From Erysipelotrichaceae bacterium (GTDB taxonomy: Bacteria; Bacillota_I; Bacilli_A; RFN20; CAG-826), in NCBI GenBank assembly GCA_012518415.1, contig JAAYSH010000034.1, positions 1-32,100 on the forward strand: DNA of 32,100 bases, in the 5' to 3' direction. The notes beneath the pieces are model-generated. The model did not search any database. It worked only from the letters and a program-made list of their open reading frames with translations, and was not told the origin of the DNA. Each line of letters begins with the position of its first letter. The stretch's first letter is position 1. The translations under genes and the position numbers were made by a program. Below, piece after piece: positions 7,850-17,727 of the stretch.

Positions 7850-8655
7850 TGCTTATAAAAGTCTTTGCAAATAGTAATTGGTTTAGTGAATTTCTTCATA
7901 ACTTACCAAGTGAAATTTATGTGACTTTTTTAATTGTCATAGTCGTATTAATTTTGGGTATTATCGTTTCAATAAAAGCAAGAAAAGCCGATCCGTTAGA
8001 AAAACCAAAAGGCATTTTGCATTTGGTCGAAATACTAGTTACCTTTTTTGATAACTTAAAAGAAAGTGCGATGGGTAAAGGCTTTAATGGGATGGCACCT
8101 TACTTTATGGGTGTGGCTATTTTTATATTTTTGAACTTCCTCGTTGGTTTAGTTGGCTTACCAACACCAACAGCAAGTTTGATTGTTCCAATGGCACTTG
8201 CTTTGCTTACGGTTATATTAATTCATGCGACATCAGTACGTACGAATAAGTGGGGATACTTTGAGCGGTATACATCGCCGAGTATTTTATTTTTGCCGAT
8301 GAATATTATTTCGCAGTTTTCACCACTTATCTCTTTATCTTTCCGTTTATTTGGTAACACCTTGGCAGGTTGGTCGATTATGACCCTTATTTATTGGGCG
8401 CTGGAAATGGGAAGTAACTTTATTTTCGGCTTCTTTATGCCTGCAGGAGTTGCCTCAATTTGGTTAGCGCCATTAATTACACCATGGTTGCACTTATATT
8501 TCGATATATTCAGCGGCCTTATTCAAACATACGTGTTTGTAATGCTTTCGATGATGTTTATTGCCCAAGAAGGACCTGAAGAAGAAGATGTCCCGGTGCA
8601 GAAGTTTGTCGATAAAGCAGGAAATACAATTACAACATTAGCAAAGGAGAATTAA
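7849..8655 (+). CDS. atpB: F-type ATP synthase subunit a
   Basis: Membrane stator subunit that forms the two ion half-channels against the c-ring. The decisive motif is LSFRLFGNTLAG at residues 163-174, in which Arg166 is the essential stator arginine that displaces the ion from the c-subunit carboxylate. Several hydrophobic helices precede it, and the final helix region (IQTYVFVMLSMMFIAQE) is typical. The length of 268 is slightly above average. It starts on the stop codon of atpI. Nothing in this subunit alone settles Na+ against H+. Confidence 0.95.
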   Translation: MLIKVFANSNWFSEFLHNLPSEIYVTFLIVIVVLILGIIVSIKARKADPLEKPKGILHLVEILVTFFDNLKESAMGKGFNGMAPYFMGVAIFIFLNFLVGLVGLPTPTASLIVPMALALLTVILIHATSVRTNKWGYFERYTSPSILFLPMNIISQFSPLISLSFRLFGNTLAGWSIMTLIYWALEMGSNFIFGFFMPAGVASIWLAPLITPWLHLYFDIFSGLIQTYVFVMLSMMFIAQEGPEEEDVPVQKFVDKAGNTITTLAKEN

Positions 8656-8658
8656 TTT

Positions 8659-8934
8659 ATGCTAGTAAACTTTTTACAATCACTTCCAGTTTTAGCTGGA
8701 GCATCAACGAGGGATGGAATTATTGCGCTTGCCGCTGCAATCGCTGTTGCCCCGGGGATGGTGAACGCCTGGGGAGAAGCGAAAATTGCAATTAAGGCAA
8801 TTGATGCAATGATGCGTGTTCCCGAACAAACTAACAATATTCGGAATACGATGATTCTCGGTATCGCTCTAGTCGAAACAACCGCGATTTACGCTTTACT
8901 TGTCGCAATTTTAATTATTTTCATTTTAGGATAA
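8659..8934 (+). CDS. atpE: F-type ATP synthase subunit c, Na+-type ion site
   Basis: A two-helix hairpin that forms the rotor ring. Helix 2 carries the ion carboxylate Glu73 in LVETTAIY. Aligned on the polar loop (Arg53-Val-Pro55), Glu40 falls on Gln32 of the Ilyobacter c subunit, and Glu73, Thr74, Thr75 and Tyr78 fall on Glu65, Ser66, Thr67 and Tyr70, the Na+ ligands. The Glu40 to Glu73 distance of 33 residues matches exactly. Two carboxylates at these places are known from the Fusobacterium nucleatum Na+ rotor. Helix 1 lacks the full GxGxGxG series: it reads G33-M-V-N-A-W-G39, with Val35 and Ala37 in glycine places, so ring size could be unusual. AAAGGAG is the RBS. Confidence 0.95.
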   Translation: MLVNFLQSLPVLAGASTRDGIIALAAAIAVAPGMVNAWGEAKIAIKAIDAMMRVPEQTNNIRNTMILGIALVETTAIYALLVAILIIFILG

Positions 8935-8946
8935 TTGGAGGAAAAC

Positions 8947-9522
8947 GTGCTTAACAATTTATTAAGAACAAGCATCGTTATTTTGGCAGAGGCTGAGCAA
9001 ACTGGCCCCTTTACTGCAGAAGATTTTGTTGACAAATTATTCCCAAGCGGCTTTCTTTGGGGCGCAGTAACGCAAATACTTGCCTTTTTAGTACTCATTT
9101 TAATCGTGTGGAAACTTTTATATAATCCAGTTAAAAAGATTTTAGTAAAACGGCAAAACACTGTTGAAGAAAACATTAATTCCGCTGAAATTATGCGTGA
9201 AGAAATGGAAAAGCAACTTGCGGAATCAGAGGAACTAATTAAGGCTGAACGGCAAAAAGCTCAAGCACTCGTCGCGGAAGCGCTTAAACAAAGTGAAAAA
9301 GCAAAGGAAGAACTCATTGAACAAGCTAAGGCTGAAATCGAAATTGAAAAAGCTAAAGCTCGTGAAGAAATTGCGCAAGCAAGAAAAGATGCAGAAGAAG
9401 AAATTAGAAGCGAAATTATTAATGTCGCCTTATTAGCATCAAAAGAAATTATTGGACGAGAAATTAACGAACAAGATAGCGAACGACTTGTTAATGATTT
9501 TATAAAGGATATGACTAACTAG
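8947..9522 (+). CDS. atpF: F-type ATP synthase subunit b
   Basis: Peripheral stalk subunit that links the membrane to F1. One transmembrane helix lies near residues 37-58 (ILAFLVLILIVWKLL), followed by the basic junction NPVKKILVKRQ and a long Lys/Glu/Ala-rich coiled coil to the C-terminus. I chose GTG at 8947: GGAGG at 8937-8941 is the only good RBS, and the TTG at 8935 would put the RBS inside the coding region. The protein is then 191 residues. Unlike b subunits of many mycoplasmas there is no lipobox cysteine. It follows atpE by 12 bases and abuts atpH. Confidence 0.92.
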   Translation: MLNNLLRTSIVILAEAEQTGPFTAEDFVDKLFPSGFLWGAVTQILAFLVLILIVWKLLYNPVKKILVKRQNTVEENINSAEIMREEMEKQLAESEELIKAERQKAQALVAEALKQSEKAKEELIEQAKAEIEIEKAKAREEIAQARKDAEEEIRSEIINVALLASKEIIGREINEQDSERLVNDFIKDMTN

Positions 9523-10065
9523 ATGGCTGATGTAGCAATTACTTATGCACAGGCACTTTTAAATATTGCCATTGAAGAAAATGATATCGACCGTTATTTA
9601 GCGGCGAATGATTTGATGTTGCACTTATTTGAAGAACAACCTGAACTATATGCATTGCTAACATCAGAGTTCATCTCAAAAAGCGACCGATTAGGGCTAG
9701 TTGATAAATTTTTAACTTCAATTAATTTACCAAATTATGTGAATTTTATTAAAGTTCTCATTGATCGGAAGCGACTATCAAGTTTTATTCCAATCGCATT
9801 CGAGTTTAAACGACTCGCCCATACGGTACAAAATAAAGTGGAGGCAATCGTTTACTCAACAACACCACTACAAGAAGAGAAATTTCAGCAATTACAGCTC
9901 ACATTATCAAAAAAACACGGCAAAACCGTATTACTTAGAAATGAAATTGATGAACAACTACTAGGTGGAATCAAAGTCGTTATTGGCGATGAAGTATATG
10001 ATGGCTCAATCAGCGGTAAACTCCAACAATTACAAGCAAAGCTACACCAAGGAAAGGCGGAATAG
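9523..10065 (+). CDS. atpH: F-type ATP synthase subunit delta
   Basis: OSCP-type stator protein that joins subunit b to the top of the alpha/beta head. The N-terminal helical domain begins AITYAQALLNIAIEE, as in other delta subunits, and the C-terminal part contains DEQLLGGIKVVIGDEVYDGS (residues 144-163), the family signature near the end. The length of 180 is standard. The ATG follows the atpF stop directly, with AAAGGA inside the end of atpF as a distant RBS, so expression is likely coupled. Confidence 0.95.
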   Translation: MADVAITYAQALLNIAIEENDIDRYLAANDLMLHLFEEQPELYALLTSEFISKSDRLGLVDKFLTSINLPNYVNFIKVLIDRKRLSSFIPIAFEFKRLAHTVQNKVEAIVYSTTPLQEEKFQQLQLTLSKKHGKTVLLRNEIDEQLLGGIKVVIGDEVYDGSISGKLQQLQAKLHQGKAE

Positions 10066-10068
10066 TAT

Positions 10069-11591
10069 ATGAAATTTAAAACAAATGAAATTAGTGCTCT
10101 AATCCAAAAGGAAATAGAAAACTTTGAAGCGAAAGTTCAAAGCGCGGACGTCGGAACAGTCGTGACAGTTGGTGATGGTATTGCCATCATTTACGGCTTA
10201 GACGATGCAATGCTTGGCGAACTTTTAGAATTTCCTGGTGGAGTTTATGGAATGGTTCAAAACTTAGAACCAGACAATGTTGGCGCCGTTCTTTTAGGTA
10301 ATGATGTCAAAATTAAAGAAGGCGATATTGTTAAAAGAACAAACCGGGTTGTCGAAGTTCCGGTCGGTGACGCCATGCTTGGCCGTGTTGTTAATGCTCT
10401 TGGTCATCCAATTGATGGAAAGGGAGTAATTGAAACGAAAAAATCTCGACCAATTGAAAGAATTGCGCCAGGAGTTATGAAACGAGAACCTGTTAATAAA
10501 CCACTACAAACGGGAATTAAAGCAGTCGACTCGATGGTACCAATTGGACGCGGGCAACGAGAGTTAATTATCGGAGACCGCCAAACTGGTAAAACTGCAA
10601 TCGCTGTTGATACGATTATTAATCAAAAGAACGAAAATGTTTACTGTGTTTATGTCGCAATCGGACAAAAACAAAGCAGTGTTGCGGATATAAACGAAAG
10701 ATTAATCGAAAAAGGCGCAATGAGTTATACAACAATTGTTTCAGCATCCGCAAGTGAAGCGGCACCGATGCAAATGATTGCCCCATTCGCAGGTATGGCA
10801 ATTGCAGAAGAGTGGCTTGAACAAGGAAAAGATGTCTTAATCGTCTTAGATGATTTAAGTAAGCACGCAGTCGCATATCGAACTTTATCTTTATTACTAA
10901 AACGCTCACCTGGAAGAGAAGCATATCCTGGTGATATTTTCTATCTCCATTCAAGATTATTAGAGCGGGCATGTAAATTAAACGAAGAAAATGGTGGTGG
11001 ATCAATTACGGCGCTACCAATTATTGAAACACAAGCAGGCGATCGCTCCGCTTATATTCCTACAAACGTAATCTCGATTACGGATGGACAAATTTTCTTA
11101 TTAACTGAATTGTTTAATGCGGGTCAACGCCCAGCGATTGATAGCGGACAATCAGTTTCACGTGTTGGAGGCAGCGCGCAAATTAATGCAATGCGGCAAG
11201 TCGCAGGTCAGTTGAAAATTCAACTTGCCAACTACCGCGAATTACAAAGTTTCGCCCAATTTGGTAGTGATTTAGATGAATCAACAAGACGCGTACTAAA
11301 TCACGGGCGTGTTTTACTAGCAGTATTAAGACAAAACCAATACGAACCATATCCAATTGAACGACAAATATTCGAATTGTTTGTCGCGCAACATAATTTT
11401 TTAGAACAACTCAGCGATGATGATATCGGGCCAGCACTTACCGACGCGTATAACGCTTTAAAAGTTCAACATCCGGAATATTTAAACGAAATCGTTGAAG
11501 AAGAAATTATTAGTGATGAATTAAAAGAAAACTTATTAGCATTTATTAAAGACTTCTTTGAAACAAGAGATAATGAGGAGGTTGAAGTTTA

Positions 11592-11592
<1 letters not shown>
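10069..11592 (+). CDS. atpA: F-type ATP synthase subunit alpha
   Basis: Non-catalytic nucleotide-binding subunit of F1. The N-terminal beta barrel is followed by the Walker A motif GDRQTGKT at residues 169-176. Walker B is within [12 protein letters not shown], and the segment [13 protein letters not shown] holds the arginine finger that completes the beta catalytic site. The 507-residue length is normal. The C-terminal 40 residues are rich in Glu and Asp. GGCGGA just upstream is the RBS. The stop overlaps the atpG start (TAATG). Confidence 0.98.
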
Positions 11593-13918
<2,326 letters not shown>

Positions 13919-13921
13919 AAT

Positions 13922-14350
13922 ATGAAACTATTTCCAATCCAAATACTTACTCCTGACCGCGAAGTATTTCGCGGAGATGTGAGAAGGTTACACGTTCCCA
14001 CTGAAAGTGGACCTTACACTCTCCATGCGAATACTTATCCTTTTATCGTAATGATTAAATATGGAAACTTATGGTTAGAAACAACCGAAGGTCGAAGTGA
14101 CTACGCGATAAGTGGTGGTATTTTGATTGTGCAGAAGGAAATAGTGACTGTACTAGCAGAAGCGATTGAACGTGCAGATGAAATTGATGTCGACCGTGCC
14201 CTCGCTGCTAAAGAGCGAGCCGAAAGTAGACTTGCAAAAAAGTCGGAAAAAATCGATATAAAACGCGCACAAACTGCTTTGTTAAGAGCGCTTAACCGTC
14301 TCGATGTCGCTGGTTATGAAGCGACTTCAATATATAAGTTTAAAGACTAA
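13922..14350 (+). CDS. atpC: F-type ATP synthase subunit epsilon
   Basis: Small rotor subunit that couples gamma to the c-ring and can inhibit ATP hydrolysis. The N-terminal beta sandwich (FPIQILTPDREVFRGDV, residues 4-20) and the middle AISGGILIVQKEIVTVLAE segment are typical. The C-terminal helical part, rich in Ala, Arg and Lys, is the regulatory helix pair. The length of 142 is standard. It starts three bases after atpD and closes the operon. Confidence 0.95.
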   Translation: MKLFPIQILTPDREVFRGDVRRLHVPTESGPYTLHANTYPFIVMIKYGNLWLETTEGRSDYAISGGILIVQKEIVTVLAEAIERADEIDVDRALAAKERAESRLAKKSEKIDIKRAQTALLRALNRLDVAGYEATSIYKFKD

Positions 14351-14358
14351 GCATTAAT

Positions 14359-14405
14359 TGCTATACTAGTTGTGGTTTTTAAAATATTAAAACAAGAAAA
14401 AGGAG
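14359..14405 (+). promoter_or_regulatory. Extended -10 promoter and RBS of the PPi-PFK gene
   Basis: TGC-TATACT at 14359-14367 is an extended -10 element nine bases after the atpC stop. AGGAG at 14401-14405 is the RBS, seven bases before the ATG. There is no terminator after atpC, so the gene may be served both by this promoter and by read-through from the ATP synthase operon. Confidence 0.55.
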
Positions 14406-14412
14406 AGAATAT

Positions 14413-15630
14413 ATGAAGAAAAAATCACTATTATATTTTCAAAGCGGAGGCCCAACCTCAGTCATTAACACCTCCTTATATGGTGTAATCACCGAGGCGA
14501 AAAAGCATCCAGAAATCGATGGAATTTATGGAGCAATTCATGGTATTGAAGGTGTCTTAAATGACCGCCTCATCGATTTAAGAGCAGAAGATGAAGAAAC
14601 GGTTGAATTACTAAAACAAACACCTGGCGCAGCACTTGGTAGCGCACGCTATAAGTTAAGTAATGATATTCATGATGATGATTATAAACGCATTGTCGAA
14701 GTTGTTAAAAAACATAATATCGGCTACTTACTCGTCAACGGTGGAAACGACTCAATGGATACGTGTACTAAGTTGAGTAAGTTATTTAAAGAAATTGATT
14801 ATGATTGTAATGTCATGGGAATTCCTAAAACAATTGATAATGACTTATACGGCTTAGACCACAGTCTTGGTTTCCCAAGCGCAGCGAAATATGTTGCCCA
14901 AAGTTTACAAGATATTCAAATTGATAACCTTTCATATGATAAAGGTAAAGTATTAATCGTTGAAGTTATGGGTCGACATACTGGATGGCTAACTGCCGCG
15001 GCAGTGATGTTACCAGAAGAACTTCGCCCAGACCGCATTTACTTCCCAGAAGAAGACTTTGATATTGATGAATTCGGTGCCTTAATTAAAGAAAAATACG
15101 AAGAAAAAGGTAAAGCCTTTATTGTTATTTCTGAAGGTGTAGACGCGAATATTCCAAGTGAAGATGTCCGTGTCGATAGTTTTGGTCACAAACAACTTGG
15201 TGGCTTAGCAAGTGAACTTGGAAGTTATGTCCAAGACAAATTCGATGTTCCAGTCCGTGCGGTTGAGTTTTCTTTAATGCAACGCGCAGGTGTAAGCCAT
15301 ATTACCAAAGTTGATCAAAATGAAGCGATTCGTATTTCTAGGAAAGCTGTTCGTAGCGTTTTAAAAGATAGCAACTCAGGTAAAATGGTTGCTCTAAAAC
15401 GCGGAGTAACAAGTACAGGTAAATACAAATCAACTTGTTACTTACAAAAAGCTTCAAAAGTCGCGAACGTTGAAAGAAAGTTACCCGAAGAATTTATCGA
15501 TGATATTCACAACGGCAACGGCGACCTAATGAGAGAGTACTTAGCTCCGTTAATTGAAGACGGAATTAAACTTGATTATGAAAACGGAATTACTAAATAC
15601 GCTCAACTTAAAAAAGTACGCGTCGAATAA
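14413..15630 (+). CDS. pfp: Pyrophosphate-dependent 6-phosphofructokinase
   Basis: Phosphorylates fructose 6-phosphate to the 1,6-bisphosphate in glycolysis, by motif using pyrophosphate and reversibly. The donor-site residues decide this: GGNDS at 110-114 has Asp113 where ATP enzymes have Gly, and PKTIDND at 138-144 has Lys139 where ATP enzymes have Gly. Both changes mark PPi use. The substrate motif MGRHTGW (186-192) is intact. The length of 405 fits the longer PPi-dependent clade. It has its own promoter and a strong terminator. Placement next to the ATP synthase fits a cell that saves ATP by using PPi. Confidence 0.93.
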   Translation: MKKKSLLYFQSGGPTSVINTSLYGVITEAKKHPEIDGIYGAIHGIEGVLNDRLIDLRAEDEETVELLKQTPGAALGSARYKLSNDIHDDDYKRIVEVVKKHNIGYLLVNGGNDSMDTCTKLSKLFKEIDYDCNVMGIPKTIDNDLYGLDHSLGFPSAAKYVAQSLQDIQIDNLSYDKGKVLIVEVMGRHTGWLTAAAVMLPEELRPDRIYFPEEDFDIDEFGALIKEKYEEKGKAFIVISEGVDANIPSEDVRVDSFGHKQLGGLASELGSYVQDKFDVPVRAVEFSLMQRAGVSHITKVDQNEAIRISRKAVRSVLKDSNSGKMVALKRGVTSTGKYKSTCYLQKASKVANVERKLPEEFIDDIHNGNGDLMREYLAPLIEDGIKLDYENGITKYAQLKKVRVE

Positions 15631-15652
15631 TTAATTTTGTCTTTAAACATAT

Positions 15653-15681
15653 AAAGCCTAGGAATTACCCTAGGCTTTTTT
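15653..15681 (+). terminator. Rho-independent terminator after pfp
   Basis: AAAGCCTAGG pairs with CCTAGGCTTT around the loop AATTAC, and the T-run continues for three more bases. It is perfectly paired over ten base pairs and lies 22 bases after the pfp stop. Confidence 0.92.
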
Positions 15682-15865
15682 ATGAAAGTAAAGGATGTAT
15701 AGCAAAAAGTGTATAAAAAGCAGTATTTTCTACCTATATTAATTAAGAGGGCTATACCTAAAAGCGATAGATGAAATGTATAAAGTATTAATTATTTATG
15801 ATGAAGTTGGATTTAACCTTCGCATTGATAGCCACGGCCTTTTTGCAATAGTTTTTAATATTTAC

Positions 15866-17236
15866 TTACTTTAATACTTTGCGTAAATACTTATATTTTT
15901 TCTTCGTATATGGTTGATAGCGAATGTTTAAATCCGGTTTATCCTTTTTCTCATAAATACTCTTGTAGTGTGAGAATGTCGAAAAACTCCATTTACCGTG
16001 ATATGCACCCATACCAGAATTCCCAACGCCACCAAAAGGCATATGAACGGTGGAAATGTGTTGGATTGTATCATTAACTGCTGCGCCGCCAAAGGATATT
16101 CGCTCAAGCATCTTTTCAATAAAATCTTCTCGCTCTGAAAAGATATATAATGCTAAAGGAGTCGGGTTTTGCAGTATAATTCCTTCTAATTCATCATCTT
16201 CTTTATAAGTAATAATCGGCAAAAGCGGGCCGAAAATCTCTTCTTGCATGATTGCATCACCTAAAGTAACATCCTTTAAAATTGTAGGTGAGATTTGAAG
16301 GGTCTCGTGTTTAACTTCTCCGCCAAATACAACCTTTTCTTTGTCGATTAAATTACTTATTCTCTCAAAGTGTTTTTCGTTAATGATTTTACCGTAATCC
16401 TTATTACTTAAGGGTTCTTCGCCGTACTGCTTTGTGATTTCTTTTTGAGCAAGATCGATGAACTCATCGACGATACTTTCATGCACTAAAGCATAATCAG
16501 GCGCAATACAAGTTTGACCTGAGTTTAGTAATTTACCAAAGACTATTCTTCGAGCTGCGAGTTTTAAATTGGCACTTTCATCAATAATAACTGGTGATTT
16601 GCCACCTAATTCTAATGTTACAGGTGTTAAATGGACACTCGCCTTACTTTGAACAAGTCTTCCAACGGTTGGAGAACCAGTGAAGAAGATGTAATCAAAT
16701 TTTGTTTCGAGAAGTTCGGTATTTTCTTTTCGACCTCCTAAGACAACTGCGACATATTCTTTTGGAAAAACTTCGCTAAGCAATTCATAAATTACATCCG
16801 CGGTATGAGCACTGTAACTACCAGGTTTAATAACTGCAGTATTACCTGCTGCAATCGCACCGATTAAAGGATCAACTGCAAGTAAGAACGGATAATTCCA
16901 AGGACTCATAATTAAAACATTCCCATAAGGAGAGGGGAGCCTGTATGATTTCCCGCGGAAGTTAGCAAGCGGTGTCTTAACTTTTTTTGGTTTCATCCAC
17001 TTTTTTAAATTTTTGATTGCATAGTTAAGTGAATTATAAACAATTCCAACTTCACTCATATATGCTTCCATTTCGCTTTTACCTAAATCATCCTTCAATG
17101 CTTTAATGATTTTGGTTTCGTGTTTTTTAATCGTTTCTAATAACATTTCCAAAGCATCAATGCGGAATTCAAACGAAAGTGTAATCCCGCTTCTAAAATA
17201 TTGTCTTTGCATTTCAACAACTTCTTGTATTTTCAT
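15866..17236 (-). CDS. Aldehyde dehydrogenase, class 3-like
   Basis: NAD(P)-dependent oxidation of aldehydes to carboxylic acids. Motifs in order: SPWNYPF (111-117) with Asn114 in the oxyanion site, KPGSYSAHTA (137-146), FFTGSPTVG (184-192) for the coenzyme, TLELGGKSP (207-215) with general-base Glu209, and NSGQTCIAPDY (238-248) with catalytic Cys243. The short 456-residue length and this motif set match class 3 enzymes such as fatty-aldehyde dehydrogenases, often with a membrane-near, basic C-terminus as here (YTKKKYKYLRKVLK). The RBS is GGTGGTGA on the minus strand. No clear terminator follows. It is single, transcribed away from the opp operon. Substrate not determined. Confidence 0.92.
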   Translation of the reverse strand: MKIQEVVEMQRQYFRSGITLSFEFRIDALEMLLETIKKHETKIIKALKDDLGKSEMEAYMSEVGIVYNSLNYAIKNLKKWMKPKKVKTPLANFRGKSYRLPSPYGNVLIMSPWNYPFLLAVDPLIGAIAAGNTAVIKPGSYSAHTADVIYELLSEVFPKEYVAVVLGGRKENTELLETKFDYIFFTGSPTVGRLVQSKASVHLTPVTLELGGKSPVIIDESANLKLAARRIVFGKLLNSGQTCIAPDYALVHESIVDEFIDLAQKEITKQYGEEPLSNKDYGKIINEKHFERISNLIDKEKVVFGGEVKHETLQISPTILKDVTLGDAIMQEEIFGPLLPIITYKEDDELEGIILQNPTPLALYIFSEREDFIEKMLERISFGGAAVNDTIQHISTVHMPFGGVGNSGMGAYHGKWSFSTFSHYKSIYEKKDKPDLNIRYQPYTKKKYKYLRKVLK

Positions 17237-17609
17237 ATTATCACCACCTTATTTACTTATACTTTATTATAAATTCCCTCTATTTTAAACCTATTTATAT
17301 ACGGTTTTTAATAAAAATCTAAATGTTTTTCTAAAAAAAGAAAATAAATGGAATGACTTCTAAATGTAAAATGGAAAACTGCTGATTATAAGCGGATTTT
17401 TTAATAAGTAAGCCCTTTCAAAAACGTTTTACCGATTTTTTGCCCAAATACATATCTATATATAACGGGGACGTTTTTTTAATAATGTAAATATCTTCAA
17501 ATCACTGATTGTAAGTGTGTTTTGGGGAAATGGATAATTTTGGTTAATTTCTTAAAAACTACAAACTATCCGCACTATAAGCCTTTTTTATCAATCATTC
17601 AAAAAAACC
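17237..17609. other. Long noncoding divergent region
   Basis: No gene is seen between the aldehyde dehydrogenase and oppA. On the minus strand TATAAT (17266-17271) may be the -10 of the dehydrogenase gene. On the plus strand an imperfect 19-base direct repeat occurs at 17382-17400 and 17505-17523 (CTGATTRTAAG core, 15 of 19 identical), with a further ATAAGCCTTTTTT near 17577. A perfect 10-base palindrome AAAACGTTTT is at 17421-17430. Regulatory use is possible but unproven. Confidence 0.45.
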
Positions 17610-17625
17610 TTGAAAACGCTTACAT
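17610..17625 (+). promoter_or_regulatory. Catabolite-responsive element (cre) upstream of oppA
   Basis: TTGAAAACGCTTACAT fits every fixed position of the Firmicutes cre consensus WTGNAANCGNWWNCAW, the operator bound by CcpA with HPr-Ser-P. Its centre is about 64 bases before the likely transcription start, upstream of the -35, where cre sites more often activate than block. No ccpA gene is in the window. Confidence 0.7.
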
Positions 17626-17646
17626 CCATTTTCACTTTAGTTTTGT

Positions 17647-17675
17647 TTAACATTGGCGTTTTTTTGTTCTAGTAT
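17647..17675 (+). promoter_or_regulatory. Probable opp operon promoter
   Basis: TTAACA (17647-17652) and TAGTAT (17670-17675) are separated by 17 bases and match the vegetative consensus at 5/6 and 4/6 positions. Transcription would start near 17682. Other phasings of the TATATA run are possible. Confidence 0.45.
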
Positions 17676-17685
17676 ATATCCACAA

Positions 17686-17702
17686 ATGCACAAGAAGTGC
17701 AT
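17686..17702 (+). other. Small hairpin in the oppA 5' leader
   Basis: ATGCAC and GTGCAT pair over six bases around the loop AAGAA, at the predicted 5' end of the mRNA and 8 bases before the RBS AAAGGAG. A 5'-terminal hairpin often protects mRNA from decay. Confidence 0.4.
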
Positions 17703-17727
17703 ACAAAATGAAAGGAGAAAAAAGTTT

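Noticed and set aside
8935-8946. TTG start for atpF
   Set aside because: The codons TTG GAG GAA are themselves the Shine-Dalgarno site for GTG 8947.
15697-15757. Inverted GTATAGC/GCTATAC pair
   Set aside because: Only seven bases with a 47-base loop in AT-rich DNA.
15776-15874. A 32-codon ATG frame (MYKVLIIYDEVGF...) downstream of pfp
   Set aside because: It has no RBS at usable distance, overlaps the end of the opposite-strand aldehyde dehydrogenase gene, and lies after a strong terminator with no promoter seen.
17418-17433. Second cre candidate around AAAACGTTTT
   Set aside because: The outer TG and CA positions of the consensus are mismatched on both strands.
17653-17727. Longer N-terminus for OppA
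   Set aside because: No RBS, and it would place 25 residues before a complete lipoprotein signal that has AAAGGAG at the right distance.
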